From OLB6 sp964467455 (GTDB lineage: Bacteria > Bacteroidota > Ignavibacteria > Kapaibacteriales > Kapaibacteriaceae): 64,000 nt of DNA. Under the pieces are notes generated by a model. It had not been told where the DNA came from. It saw only the letters and a program-made list of their open reading frames with translations, and made no database searches. Of the stretch, positions 22,908-31,951 are shown piece by piece (position 1 is the stretch's first letter; each line of letters opens with the position of its first letter). A program made the translations under genes and the position numbers. The stretch lies in NCBI GenBank assembly GCA_964467455.1, contig CAYXQJ010000017.1, positions 1 through 64,000 on the forward strand, written 5' to 3'.

Positions 22908-24410
22908 CTACTTGCCGCCGCCACCACTGCCGCCGCCACTGCCACCGCTTTCTCCACCGTCATCGCTACCTTCACCACCACCGCCGGATGCGCTGCCGCC
23001 CTGCCCGCCACCGGCCGCTTGAGCAGCGCCACCGATTGCCGCTTGGGCCGCTGCCGCGCCTGCCATCGCTGCCGCAGCCATAATGCCACCGAATCCCTGC
23101 CCGCCAGCCTGTTGAGCGCCTGGCATGGCGCCGGCACCGAACGGCAGGCCGAGCGGAATTCCGCCGTTCATGCCGCCGCCCAGGAACCCGGGCATCGTCA
23201 CTCCCGGCAGCGATTGCGGAGCCACCTGCCCGACACCAGGCAGTTGCGCTGGCCCGAAGGATAGCAAGTTCGGCCCCGATCCAGGCAGCACATTTGGGGC
23301 AATGCCAAGCATGCTCATCGTGTTCGGGTTATGGCCCAACTGGCCGAGCAACGTCTGTTGTTGCCCGGGCGTCTGCATCTGCGAACTGAGATGGCTTGCC
23401 AGTGGCCCTCGCATGCTGTCAGCCACGCTGGGCCAGGCTCCCAGGAGCCCGCCCAATTGGTTGTCGAAATTCGAGGGAGATAACCCATAGTCGCTGCCCA
23501 TTCCTAGCGACTTGGCCACAGTGCCGAGCATTGATTGCTGCGGTGAAATGTCCACCGAACTAAGGCCAGGGCCTTGCTTCGATCCTTGGCCAGTGATTTG
23601 CCCCAGCAGGCCGGGGAAGTTTTCCTGAAACGACGACACTGCCGCCGGCACCATGCCCGTATCGGTAGGTGACTTTGCCATCCGGCTATTGGGAAGGCCG
23701 ACACCCATGCCCCTCGCCGGGAAAAGCGAACTGGGAGGCGAGAAAGCTCCTTGCGGGACCGCCTGCGCTTGGGGCGACACATCGCCCTCGGCACCCACGC
23801 CTGCGAGCGCCCTCGCGATTGCACCTGCCGGCCGTGGCACGCCCACCCCTGGCCTGGCGGGTTCGTTGGCAAAAAGGCCAAGTTCCGTGTTGGGCGCAGT
23901 GAACCCGCGCGCTTGGCCGTTTCCGCCAATGCGGGCCATTGCATTGCCGATAAGCTGCCCCTGTCCGTGTCCACCGATTCGTGGAAATTCGCCGCCGAGC
24001 GTCTGGGCCTGTCCGTGCCCGCCGATCGCCTGGGCCATGCCCGATCGACTGCCGCCGCCGCTCACGGCAGCAAACTGCGGCAGTGCCACCGAAGCATTGG
24101 CCGCCTGCGACATGGCCTGCGGAGAGGCCTGCAGGGATGCCGTCTGCGGTGACGACCGGGAGAGAGACGACATGATCTGGCCCATGCCACCACCAAATGG
24201 CCCTATGTTAGTCGCACTGCCTCCGGCCGCCTGAACTGCGGCTGCATTGGCTTGCGATGCGGCTGCTTGCTGTGCGAGCCAGGCGTTTCTCTGGTTCGCA
24301 GATTGCACCCCGGCCTGTTCTTCCATCGCGCGCGCCATCTCGGCAGCCTGCTTCTTTTGAGCCATTACGGCAGGCAGTGACGAAGCGATCAGCGGGAGCT
24401 TGATAGGCAT
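22908..24410 (-). CDS. glycine-rich virion protein with IGGHGQ repeats
   Basis: A 500-residue protein. An N-terminal Ala/Gln coiled-coil-like segment (about 15-75) is followed by short repeats I-G-G-H-G-Q-A-Q, I-G-G-H-G-Q-G-Q and I-G-G-N-G-Q-A-R around 127-168. A middle section is Pro/Leu/Gly-rich and the C-terminus is almost only Gly, Ser and Ala. This is a disordered or fibrous composition with no catalytic motif. Its place among the terminal late genes suggests an internal virion component ejected with DNA, or a flexible decoration. Confidence 0.55.
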   Translation of the reverse strand: MPIKLPLIASSLPAVMAQKKQAAEMARAMEEQAGVQSANQRNAWLAQQAAASQANAAAVQAAGGSATNIGPFGGGMGQIMSSLSRSSPQTASLQASPQAMSQAANASVALPQFAAVSGGGSRSGMAQAIGGHGQAQTLGGEFPRIGGHGQGQLIGNAMARIGGNGQARGFTAPNTELGLFANEPARPGVGVPRPAGAIARALAGVGAEGDVSPQAQAVPQGAFSPPSSLFPARGMGVGLPNSRMAKSPTDTGMVPAAVSSFQENFPGLLGQITGQGSKQGPGLSSVDISPQQSMLGTVAKSLGMGSDYGLSPSNFDNQLGGLLGAWPSVADSMRGPLASHLSSQMQTPGQQQTLLGQLGHNPNTMSMLGIAPNVLPGSGPNLLSFGPAQLPGVGQVAPQSLPGVTMPGFLGGGMNGGIPLGLPFGAGAMPGAQQAGGQGFGGIMAAAAMAGAAAAQAAIGGAAQAAGGGQGGSASGGGGEGSDDGGESGGSGGGSGGGGK

Positions 24411-24832
24411 CAGCCGAATCCTCGCATGAGTTGTTCAAGCAACGACTGGTGCAGCGGGTTCCGCATTTGCATTTGCTGAGTCGCCGATTGGAATCCTGTT
24501 CGCGGCTGGAATGGCGACGGGATCGCGGATACGAAGTTGTTCGGCAGCGGTGATGGCGAAGGTGAGGCCGGTGGAGCGGCAGGTGAAGGCGAGGCCATGC
24601 CACCAAAACTGCCCGCACCCGCCGGCTGCGCAGCACCGAACGAACTACCTGCCATCGGCGATCCAGAGGGCTGCATCATCCGGTTTCCATCGGCAAAGTA
24701 TCCGCCCAAGCCCATCCTGCGGCCGGACGGTTGCGATCCGCTCATGTTGGCTGCCACTGTGGGCGCAGGCATGCCTTGCGCCGAGGGAGTCGGGGCAGCG
24801 GACAATCGCGAAAGAAAATCACGGACGATCAT
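24410..24832 (-). CDS. low-complexity small virion protein
   Basis: A 140-residue protein rich in Pro, Ser, Gly and Met, starting M-I-V-R-D-F-L-S-R-L and ending in a short helix (H-Q-S-L-L-E-Q-L-M-R-G-F). Its stop overlaps the next start by one base, so it is coupled to the glycine-rich protein. The composition matches its neighbours, suggesting the three form one virion sub-assembly. Function unknown. Confidence 0.5.
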   Translation of the reverse strand: MIVRDFLSRLSAAPTPSAQGMPAPTVAANMSGSQPSGRRMGLGGYFADGNRMMQPSGSPMAGSSFGAAQPAGAGSFGGMASPSPAAPPASPSPSPLPNNFVSAIPSPFQPRTGFQSATQQMQMRNPLHQSLLEQLMRGFG

Positions 24833-24834
24833 AG

Positions 24835-26010
24835 TTAGCTTCCGAGTTGTCCAAGGAGCGAGAACTGGGCGTTGAGCATTTCAATGAACTGTTGCACCTT
24901 CCGGTCCTGTGCTTCGGAGGCAGCGACCTGCGCTGCGAGGCGGAAGTTGGCGTTCTTGTCTTCGTAGTCGGAGAAGATCTGCTCGGCATTCGAAGCACCC
25001 GATGCGGCGCCCTGCAGGGCAGCATTCAACTGGTTGGCATAGATGGCTGGCGACGAACCACCGAATCCGGCGCCCGTCATCGAGTCGGCAATCTGCCGCT
25101 GGGCGCTGGCGGCTGACTGGGCAGATCGCGAGCGCGCCCGATTGGCTCGCATCTGCGCGGCCTCCTGCGTGAACGGTGAAGTGGTGTCGATTCCTACGCC
25201 ACCGCCGCCGCCCAGGCCCAGTTGTGCCATCAAGTCTTTCGCAATGGCCGGGAAGTTTTCGTATTGGTTGATACCGAACTTGAACTTCTCTTGGAGAAGT
25301 TGCTGCTGGTAGCGATCGTTCTGGATTGCCTCGGCCTGCAGGCGAGCATTCTCCTGGGCGATGGCCAAGTCCTGTGCCATCTGTCGCGCCGATGTTTGGG
25401 CGCCAGTCGTCGTGTCAATGAGCCCCTGCCCAGCAGCAAGTTGATCGGAGTACCACGGTTTGCCACTGTAGGTGGCACCCATCTGCCCACCACCGCCGCC
25501 CCCGGAGCCACTGAGCGAAACACCTGTGAGCTGCCCGTTGTCAATCATGTTCGATTGATGGCGAAGGCCGGCATCCACCGGGCTCCCCTTCATGTTCATC
25601 GGATCGTTGAGCGAACCTGCTGTGGGACCAATGCCCATGCCGCCCGGACCGAGTGCCTGGAAGTTTTGTTGGTTGAAGAATGCGGCGAGTTGCGCCGCCT
25701 CGGCCGCCTGTGCGTTCTTGCCGTAGATGTCTCCGAGTCCGGACGAGGCCGGCTTGATCGGCTGCGACGAGACGGGGGTGATCGACGTAAGGTTGGGGAT
25801 AAATCCACCACCGCTGTTACCGATTCCGCTCCCGCTCACGCCGCCAGCGCCCTTGCTCTCGGATGGCATCTGCACGCCGGCCGTGATGTCCCAGCCGGCC
25901 AGGTTCGGCTTCGAGTAGTCGGGGGCAGCCTGGAAGGCATTGCCGCTGCCGGGGAAGGCGCTGGGTGCCGGATTGAAAAAGCTGGGGGCCGGGGTGTAGC
26001 CGTAAGCCAT
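24835..26010 (-). CDS. virion-associated protein with glycine spacers and helical C-terminus
   Basis: A 391-residue protein. The first 200 residues are Gly/Ser/Pro-rich with two glycine runs (S-G-S-G-G-G-G-G-G-Q). The second half is strongly helical and Ala/Gln-rich (Q-M-A-Q-D-L-A-I-A-Q-E-N-A-R-L), with R-A-N-R-A-R-S-R-S-A-Q-S-A giving a basic patch. This resembles internal virion proteins of short-tailed phages in general layout only. Confidence 0.55.
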   Translation of the reverse strand: MAYGYTPAPSFFNPAPSAFPGSGNAFQAAPDYSKPNLAGWDITAGVQMPSESKGAGGVSGSGIGNSGGGFIPNLTSITPVSSQPIKPASSGLGDIYGKNAQAAEAAQLAAFFNQQNFQALGPGGMGIGPTAGSLNDPMNMKGSPVDAGLRHQSNMIDNGQLTGVSLSGSGGGGGGQMGATYSGKPWYSDQLAAGQGLIDTTTGAQTSARQMAQDLAIAQENARLQAEAIQNDRYQQQLLQEKFKFGINQYENFPAIAKDLMAQLGLGGGGGVGIDTTSPFTQEAAQMRANRARSRSAQSAASAQRQIADSMTGAGFGGSSPAIYANQLNAALQGAASGASNAEQIFSDYEDKNANFRLAAQVAASEAQDRKVQQFIEMLNAQFSLLGQLGS

Positions 26011-26021
26011 TGTCGTTGCTC

Positions 26022-27263
26022 CTAAGCCATCAGGCCGTGCCGTCGCAGCGCATCGCGAATTGCGTTTAGCTGTGTTTGGCAGGCAGAGAAGTTCGAATTT
26101 ACCTTGGTTGGGTCGATATTTCCTACACCACTGGCGTCAACGAGCGAGGTGGTACCCATGTCACTCGCCTGGGTCGTCGGGCTGACACCAAAGAACCCAA
26201 CTGTACTGCCGTCGTGATTCAGTGCCCCGTCGATTTCGATTTCACCACCGCACGTCACCTTGCCCGTGAGTGTGCTCGTACTCGAAACGTCGAGTACGCC
26301 ATTCAGGTCGAGCGTGGCATTGATCTGTACGGTGTTGTCGAATCTCGCCGTGCCATCTACTTCGAAGTTGTTGGCAATCAGGAAATTGCCCGTGGTCAGG
26401 TGAAGCAGGTTGCTGGTAGTGAAATTCAGCACGCAATTCGTGCCGCCTGTGAGGAACGTCATGTTGTCGTTCGTGATGCGCACCTGGCTCGTGCCCAGGA
26501 TGGCGATGTTCACGCCGTCGTCGGCATTGACGTTCAGGTTGCCGTCGGACGTGGACTGCAAGTAGATCGCCGAGTCGCGAAAGAATAGCTGGTTGTTATC
26601 GAGGATCGTGAGATCGCCGGGGATCGTCACGTCGTCATGCAAGAAGTCTTGGTTGATGAACTCGGCCCGGTGCGAGTCCACAGAGAGCTTCTGACTGAGG
26701 CTGATCCGCTCGCCCGTGTCGTTCTTGAACTCTCGCTCGCTGTTGACAGCATTCTGCGCCCGGAAGACGTACACCCAGCGGTTCGCCGGCACCTGATCGC
26801 CCGCGCCGGAGGGGTGTTTCGGCACGACACCAGTGAGTTGCACTGGATCGCCGTTGGTGCCATTCGGATAGACGTTCACCGTGTAGGTGGAACTGCCGCC
26901 ATCGAAAGAGACGATTTGCCCGATCAGCACTGATCGCTGCCACCAGGATGTTGTGCGGGTGACTTTCCGATCGGCCACGCCCTGGGCGATGGCGCTCTCT
27001 CCGACAACCCCGGTGGTACCAACTACGGCATCTGGCGTCGGCGCGTCGAGATCGATCACGGGGATATTGAGGCTGGCCTGGGACGGCACTTCGTAGAAGA
27101 CGTTCGGAGTGCCAGAGGCAGCCACGGCCACGGCAATAGGGCCCGTTCGAGGCTCGGCATCACTGGCAAGGATCGAGAACAATTCCTGCGCCAGTCCGTC
27201 GATATTGCCTTCCCAGCTTTTGCGGGCGGCACGGTAGGCATTGGCTGCAAGGGTGGTGGTCAC
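26022..27263 (-). CDS. tail fibre or spike-like protein
   Basis: A 413-residue protein. The N-terminal 200 residues form an attachment-type domain (S-W-W-Q-R-S-V-L-I-G-Q-I-V-S-F-D). After about 215 the sequence is a run of short beta strands rich in Asn, Thr, Leu and Asp (D-L-T-I-L-D-N-N-Q-L-F-F, then N-L-N-V-N-A-D-D-G-V), as in beta-helical or triple-beta fibres. The last 60 residues look like a helical trimer end. It probably contacts the host surface. It overlaps the nozzle-like gene by 4 bases. Confidence 0.65.
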   Translation of the reverse strand: MTTTLAANAYRAARKSWEGNIDGLAQELFSILASDAEPRTGPIAVAVAASGTPNVFYEVPSQASLNIPVIDLDAPTPDAVVGTTGVVGESAIAQGVADRKVTRTTSWWQRSVLIGQIVSFDGGSSTYTVNVYPNGTNGDPVQLTGVVPKHPSGAGDQVPANRWVYVFRAQNAVNSEREFKNDTGERISLSQKLSVDSHRAEFINQDFLHDDVTIPGDLTILDNNQLFFRDSAIYLQSTSDGNLNVNADDGVNIAILGTSQVRITNDNMTFLTGGTNCVLNFTTSNLLHLTTGNFLIANNFEVDGTARFDNTVQINATLDLNGVLDVSSTSTLTGKVTCGGEIEIDGALNHDGSTVGFFGVSPTTQASDMGTTSLVDASGVGNIDPTKVNSNFSACQTQLNAIRDALRRHGLMA

Positions 27264-29362
27264 TGCTTGCCCTCCTGCCGGCCATACTCCTCGACCCCCT
27301 CGACTTCGATGCGCGCGATCCGCAGTTCATCCGGACTGGTGACACCACGCAGTTCGAGCGTCATCGTGTTCAAGTCGCCGCTATGAGGATCGCGCGTGCC
27401 GGATGCTCGAGCCTGCACGCGACCGTTGCCGCGATTCGTGAACGCTTCGAAGTCACCGTAAGACTCACGCACACGGCCAAGTACCAGTTCATCGTCCCGC
27501 AGTGGAGAGGAACCGTCGAACCAGTTGGGTGCGGTGGCATAGTCAGGGATCCGGCGAATGTCGAACTGCCCTGGCCGCGGCGTCGGCTTAAAGTGAACGG
27601 CGATGTTCCGCGACACACCTTCGCTACGGCGCACCCAGTGCAAGCGGCGACTGCGCCACTTCCACGACACACCGCCGATCTGCACGATGCTCGTCGAGTC
27701 GGGGATGTTCCGCCACGGCTGGTCGAGGTAAATCTTGTAGCCTTCGATCTGCGTGATGATTCGCTGCTGGCCTTTGCCGCGGCCGCGCGTGATCGTAATC
27801 GGATACCCAAGCAGCCCGGCAGTAGGGAACTTCGTCGCCAAACCGTCGGAATTTGTTCCGCTGATCGTGACCGTAAGTCGGCTGGCCGTGGATACCTGCA
27901 CCCGCGTGTCGCCGGCATCGGGATTTGGGCCATCGAGCGTGCCGCGCATCGCCCACACACGCTTGGCTGTGCCAGCAAACAGTGTGAGATCTTCCGTCTC
28001 ACTGGCAACCGCCGAGGCCGGCACTGGGAACGGGTACTCCTCGAGCCACCACTGTTGCTTGATGAAGTCGAAGCAGAGGGCATGCCGCGGGAACTCGGAC
28101 GATCCGAGCGAGATGAACCACCGGATGATCTTCTCGCGGCGATTTGTGATCGCGTGGAAATAGGCAGCCGCCTCCCAGTTGACTCGCAATTCGCTGCCGA
28201 GGCTTTCCGCCCAGAACATGTCGTCGAGCGGCGGCGTCAGCGGTTCGATTTGCTCGTTCTGGCCGAAGCGATAGATGCCTTGCGAGTCGAGCAGATACGA
28301 CGCGCCGGCCTCGCGCACCCAGCATCGCTGGTTCACGCACCCGCGCAGTGCGACGAGGAATACGCCGCCGTCAGTAGGCACCGCGTTGTATGTCATCCGG
28401 TAGATGCCACGACGCTGCAGCACGTAGAGGTAGGTGCTGGCCACCATCAGACCGGTAACTTCGTCGCCGCTTTCGCCCACCTGCACGCCGTTGCGCGAGG
28501 GCCATGCGTCGGGCAGGGAGGCCTCTGACCAGTAGACGGTATTTCGTGCGGCGGCTTCGCTCTCGATCGTGTAGAGGGCGTATTTGCTCGTGGTCCCCGA
28601 GTAGTTACTGCTGAGGGTGAGGGTTTGATTGGCCTCGCTCACCGACGAAATCGTATAGTTCGGGTCGTGGCCGAAGTTGTGAAAGAACCGGCCGGCCATG
28701 TCAGTCGTCCAGGCCGTTCCAACCCCAGTGACGGTGGGCGAGCCGTTAGTGACTTCCGCGTGGCCGAGCTTGTAGGGCGCGTAGCCCCCCATGAATAGAC
28801 GGCCCTGATGCGAGACGACGATCGGCTTGTCCGAGCGAGGGAGATCGTAGCGATCCGAATAGGAGTTTCCGTCATCATCAAACAGCGGCACGGGCGGCTG
28901 GTTGCCCAGGTCGTCGTCCGACATGGTGAGCGTGGCGCTACCCGTCAGGCTGGCGACAAGGATTTCCTGCTCGACGTACAGCGTCAGTTCGTCGCCGTTC
29001 GTATTGCGGAGGATTTGCAGGGCAGCGACACGCGACGGGGCTGAGGTTGGCAAGCCCGAAATGTCGATTTCATCACTGGTAACGGTAATCGTTCCGGTAG
29101 CCGACTCCTTGAGGTTCGACACGTAGCCATCGTCCGACAACCAGCGAATAAATACACGGTAGGAACCATTGGGATTACTTGCCCCGCCAGCAGCAAGCGT
29201 GAAGGCATCGGTCGGGGCCTCGACACCAACATCAACGACACCCCCCGAAATGCCGTTCCACTTCTTCACCTTGTTTCGCCCGTTGCAGATATACATAGAA
29301 CCGTTGTCGTGACGCGCGAACGACACGGGTGCGAATTCATCAATGCCGGAGTGGATCGACAT
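27260..29362 (-). CDS. tail nozzle/tube-like beta-rich protein (T7 gp12 or P22 gp10 type)
   Basis: A 700-residue, almost entirely beta protein. Repeated small blocks (M-Y-I-C-N-G-R-N-K-V, R-L-F-M-G-G-Y-A-P-Y, Y-L-Y-V-L-Q-R-R-G-I-Y, Y-L-L-D-S-Q-G-I-Y-R-F) look like the blades of the beta-propeller in short-tail nozzle proteins. Such proteins form the distal tube through which DNA leaves. The usual N-terminal arm of the family seems to be missing and may be supplied by the 60-residue gene at 30552-30734. The assignment is by pattern and position, between the adaptors and fibre genes. Confidence 0.6.
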   Translation of the reverse strand: MSIHSGIDEFAPVSFARHDNGSMYICNGRNKVKKWNGISGGVVDVGVEAPTDAFTLAAGGASNPNGSYRVFIRWLSDDGYVSNLKESATGTITVTSDEIDISGLPTSAPSRVAALQILRNTNGDELTLYVEQEILVASLTGSATLTMSDDDLGNQPPVPLFDDDGNSYSDRYDLPRSDKPIVVSHQGRLFMGGYAPYKLGHAEVTNGSPTVTGVGTAWTTDMAGRFFHNFGHDPNYTISSVSEANQTLTLSSNYSGTTSKYALYTIESEAAARNTVYWSEASLPDAWPSRNGVQVGESGDEVTGLMVASTYLYVLQRRGIYRMTYNAVPTDGGVFLVALRGCVNQRCWVREAGASYLLDSQGIYRFGQNEQIEPLTPPLDDMFWAESLGSELRVNWEAAAYFHAITNRREKIIRWFISLGSSEFPRHALCFDFIKQQWWLEEYPFPVPASAVASETEDLTLFAGTAKRVWAMRGTLDGPNPDAGDTRVQVSTASRLTVTISGTNSDGLATKFPTAGLLGYPITITRGRGKGQQRIITQIEGYKIYLDQPWRNIPDSTSIVQIGGVSWKWRSRRLHWVRRSEGVSRNIAVHFKPTPRPGQFDIRRIPDYATAPNWFDGSSPLRDDELVLGRVRESYGDFEAFTNRGNGRVQARASGTRDPHSGDLNTMTLELRGVTSPDELRIARIEVEGVEEYGRQEGKQ

Positions 29363-29365
29363 GGT

Positions 29366-30019
29366 TCACGGGGCCTGCGGGTTGCGGAGGCCGATAATCA
29401 AACCCTGATCCGTCTGGATGAGCGCCGTGTTGCGCTCGAGGTTCGGGCGGAAATAACTGGCGGCGATCACCGTCCCGTCCATCTCGCCGGCCGGCTGGAC
29501 TTCGAAGTAGCCGATACTACTCCGCTGCGAAGAACTGAACGCCCAGCGGAATTGCAGGCAGAACAAGCCCGTCATGTTCCACTTGCCACCGCTTACCCAG
29601 CCGCCGGAACCCGTGGAACCAGATAGTTCGAAGGTGTTGGCAGCAACATTGGCTACCCGCCAAACGCCGTTCGCGGCACCGTTGCCTACCACGCCCCAGA
29701 TCGTGACTTCTTGCCCGTTGGCAAGCCCGTGGCTGGCGCTGGTAACGACAATGGGCGAGGCGTTCGTGGCGTTCGTGATCGTGCCGGAACGAATTCCAGC
29801 GCCGCGCCCGAGGCGAAGCAGATGCGAAAAGCGAGACGGCTGGCGGTAGAAATCACACAGCCCCATCTTCTTCGTCAGCAGCCGGTTGCTCGGAGAATCG
29901 GCATTCGAATAGAGATCGAAAGCTGGCGCTTCGTCTGGCGCAGTCGGCACGCCGGCCAGCGTCTTGATGCGAAGATCAAGGCGGAGTGGATCACCGAGCT
30001 TGAAGCGGCCAAAGTACAT
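29366..30019 (-). CDS. tail protein with E1-FCCH-like beta domain, copy 1
   Basis: A 217-residue protein. The middle (about 80-145) reads I-V-V-T-S-A-S-H-G-L-A-N-G-Q-E-V-T-I then G-V-W-R-V-A-N-V and F-E-L-S-G-S, the small beta domain often annotated as ubiquitin-activating E1 FCCH-like in phage tail proteins. A beta-rich N-terminal segment and a C-terminal beta module (I-G-Y-F-E-V-Q-P-A-G-E-M-D-G) flank it. It is paralogous to the next gene upstream. Likely a minor tail or fibre-attachment component. Confidence 0.6.
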   Translation of the reverse strand: MYFGRFKLGDPLRLDLRIKTLAGVPTAPDEAPAFDLYSNADSPSNRLLTKKMGLCDFYRQPSRFSHLLRLGRGAGIRSGTITNATNASPIVVTSASHGLANGQEVTIWGVVGNGAANGVWRVANVAANTFELSGSTGSGGWVSGGKWNMTGLFCLQFRWAFSSSQRSSIGYFEVQPAGEMDGTVIAASYFRPNLERNTALIQTDQGLIIGLRNPQAP

Positions 30020-30547
30020 CTAGTCGATCCAGAATTTCTGACTCTGCGCGTTGTCCGTGCCCGAAAGCTGGTAGTTGAAGTCGATCTCGTAGGGGCCACC
30101 GGTGGTGAATCCGTTGGCAGCGGTGAGGGCCGGCGCAGCCTTGTAGGCGCCCGTCGTGTTCCACACGCCGCTGCCGCCGTAGGTGCCATTCCCCGTGCCG
30201 GCAAAGGTGAATTGCGTCGAGGATCCAACGGCCGTGATAACCTTCGTGCCGTTGACATTCGTATTGCCAGTGACACCCGAGATCGTCACTACCTGGCCGA
30301 CGGCAAGCCCGTGCGCGCTCGACGTGGTGACAACGATCGGCGAGACACCGTTGCCCGTGCTGGTAGTGAGCGTGCCGCTGTGGTTCTTGCTGCAATTGCC
30401 ACTGAGGATGCGCGTGCCGGCCCGGTAGATGTGGTAAGTCGGATCCGCATCGGCATTGATCGGCACGCCGGCCGACGTCAATACGACGAGTTGCGTCGTC
30501 AGAGTTTCCTCGAGTCGGGGGAAGCCGATGAACTGGGCCTGATCCAT
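30020..30547 (-). CDS. tail protein with E1-FCCH-like beta domain, copy 2
   Basis: A 175-residue protein sharing with the downstream gene the segment I-V-V-T-T-S-S-A-H-G-L-A-V-G-Q-V-V-T-I-S and the closing F-T-F-A-G-T, so the two probably arose by duplication. The N-terminus (M-D-Q-A-Q-F-I-G-F-P-R-L) differs. The stop and the next start are adjacent (30020/30019). Probably a small tail component. Confidence 0.6.
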   Translation of the reverse strand: MDQAQFIGFPRLEETLTTQLVVLTSAGVPINADADPTYHIYRAGTRILSGNCSKNHSGTLTTSTGNGVSPIVVTTSSAHGLAVGQVVTISGVTGNTNVNGTKVITAVGSSTQFTFAGTGNGTYGGSGVWNTTGAYKAAPALTAANGFTTGGPYEIDFNYQLSGTDNAQSQKFWID

Positions 30548-30551
30548 GACG

Positions 30552-30734
30552 CTATGCCTCGGAGTCGTAGGTGATCTCGCGCAGGCCTCGCCGCTGGGTC
30601 AGTTCGCCGAAGCGGCGGGCGTGGCAGTTGATTTGCATGCTGGCGTTCGACGGCGAGAGATCGTCGGGATCCATCGCGGAAACGAGTCCTTCAAAGCGGT
30701 CGATGATGAGCATGCTGGGGATTTCGGTGGCCAT
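30552..30734 (-). CDS. 60-residue protein, possible detached N-terminal arm of the nozzle protein
   Basis: The sequence (I-I-D-R-F-E-G-L-V-S then S-P-S-N-A-S-M-Q-I-N-C-H and G-E-L-T-Q-R-R-G-L-R) resembles the N-terminal stretch with which nozzle-type tail proteins begin: a short acidic segment, an invariant Asn, then a G-x-L-x-x-R-x-G loop. The main nozzle-like gene lies two genes downstream and lacks it. Its start overlaps the adaptor gene stop by one base. The link is an inference from pattern. Confidence 0.5.
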   Translation of the reverse strand: MATEIPSMLIIDRFEGLVSAMDPDDLSPSNASMQINCHARRFGELTQRRGLREITYDSEA

Positions 30735-31921
30735 TAGTCGTAACTCACCACGGGGTTATCCCAATGCCCCGAACCGCGATACCCACCACCACCCACCACT
30801 TGATGCTCGTGACTGCGGTTGTCGGCTTCGAAGGCCAGCCGCAGGGCTTCGCGATACTCTTGTGTGCGCAGTCGGCGCTCCGCCGCACGAGCCCTCTGTG
30901 ACTCAGGATCGACGCCTGGGTTCCACGCGCGTAGGTACCCGTGCTGGGCCTCGCACAATCGCAGGAATGGATCGAGCATCACGGGGATGTCGAGATCGAG
31001 CGGATCGCTGATGAGGTACTTCACGGCCGAACCGGACACCGGCATCACGGCGTCAACCGTCATGGAAGTTGCGCTGGCCACGTCCACCACGGTTCGCTGC
31101 AGAAAGTAGGGCTGAGTGCCATACATTCTCGACGGTTCACGAACGCCATCGGAGAAGCGGATGATCGCCCCTTCCATGTCGCTCGTCCAAGCGGTCCCGT
31201 TGCCAGTAATCGTGGCGGACGACGACGTGAACGAAACGTCCCCCTTGCCGTGCCCCTCGAGTCGCATTGGCCGCGGCGTGCGGCGATACACGAAGTCGAG
31301 CACCTTCACGTCACTGGGGGGCGGGGCCAGTCGCAGCACCATGGCACCGAAGTATTCGGCCGAACCACTGATCGTGTAGACGCACGACTGCTGCGGCGAT
31401 TGGTTGAAGGCGTTGTGCGCGAGCCATTCCTGCTCGCCCACCATCGTCGGCGAAAGCCCGCTGCCGAGATCGAGCAGTGAACCCATGCTGCCGAAGTCGA
31501 TCGGGAGTTCATAGGCTTCGCGGAATAGCGAGTAGGTTTCGCCGGCCGCAATGTCGTCACCCGGATTTGAGCTTGGCGACAGGATGACCACCGTGTCGCT
31601 CGATCGCTCGGCCACCTGATACCGAACATTGTCGATTAGCACATGCCCCAGGGCCGCCCATGATGGCCAGGTGCCGTCCGTAAGCTCGAGTTCGCGGGTT
31701 GAGTGGGTGTATTCAACCGTGCCGGTGCTGTACGCGGCGCTCGTGGTGATCCTCCCCACGGCCCGATAGTACGACCATAGCCGTTCGTTCGGCAGTTGCC
31801 GGTAAGCCGAGGCGATCGCGGAGCGCACCATCTCCCGCGCTCGATTGGTGTCACCTTGATCGGTGTCGAGCAGCAGGTGATCGAGAACATCCTTGAGCGT
31901 CCAGATCTCGGGAGTGGCCAC
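30734..31921 (-). CDS. tail tubular/adaptor-like protein, paralogue A
   Basis: A 395-residue protein. The N-terminal helical part (D-V-L-D-H-L-L-L-D-T then A-R-E-M-V-R-S-A-I-A-S-A-Y-R) is followed by a core with Y-E-L-P-I-D-F, the loop seen in short-tail adaptor (T7 gp11-like) proteins, and an inserted beta module (T-G-N-G-T-A-W-T-S-D-M-E-G-A-I-I). It should sit as a ring between portal and nozzle. It shares the whole plan with the upstream neighbour 31952-33148, so both probably came from one ancestor. Confidence 0.65.
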   Translation of the reverse strand: MATPEIWTLKDVLDHLLLDTDQGDTNRAREMVRSAIASAYRQLPNERLWSYYRAVGRITTSAAYSTGTVEYTHSTRELELTDGTWPSWAALGHVLIDNVRYQVAERSSDTVVILSPSSNPGDDIAAGETYSLFREAYELPIDFGSMGSLLDLGSGLSPTMVGEQEWLAHNAFNQSPQQSCVYTISGSAEYFGAMVLRLAPPPSDVKVLDFVYRRTPRPMRLEGHGKGDVSFTSSSATITGNGTAWTSDMEGAIIRFSDGVREPSRMYGTQPYFLQRTVVDVASATSMTVDAVMPVSGSAVKYLISDPLDLDIPVMLDPFLRLCEAQHGYLRAWNPGVDPESQRARAAERRLRTQEYREALRLAFEADNRSHEHQVVGGGGYRGSGHWDNPVVSYD

Positions 31922-31951
31922 TGGTTTCTCTCAGGGAGAGGTGATCGCTGG

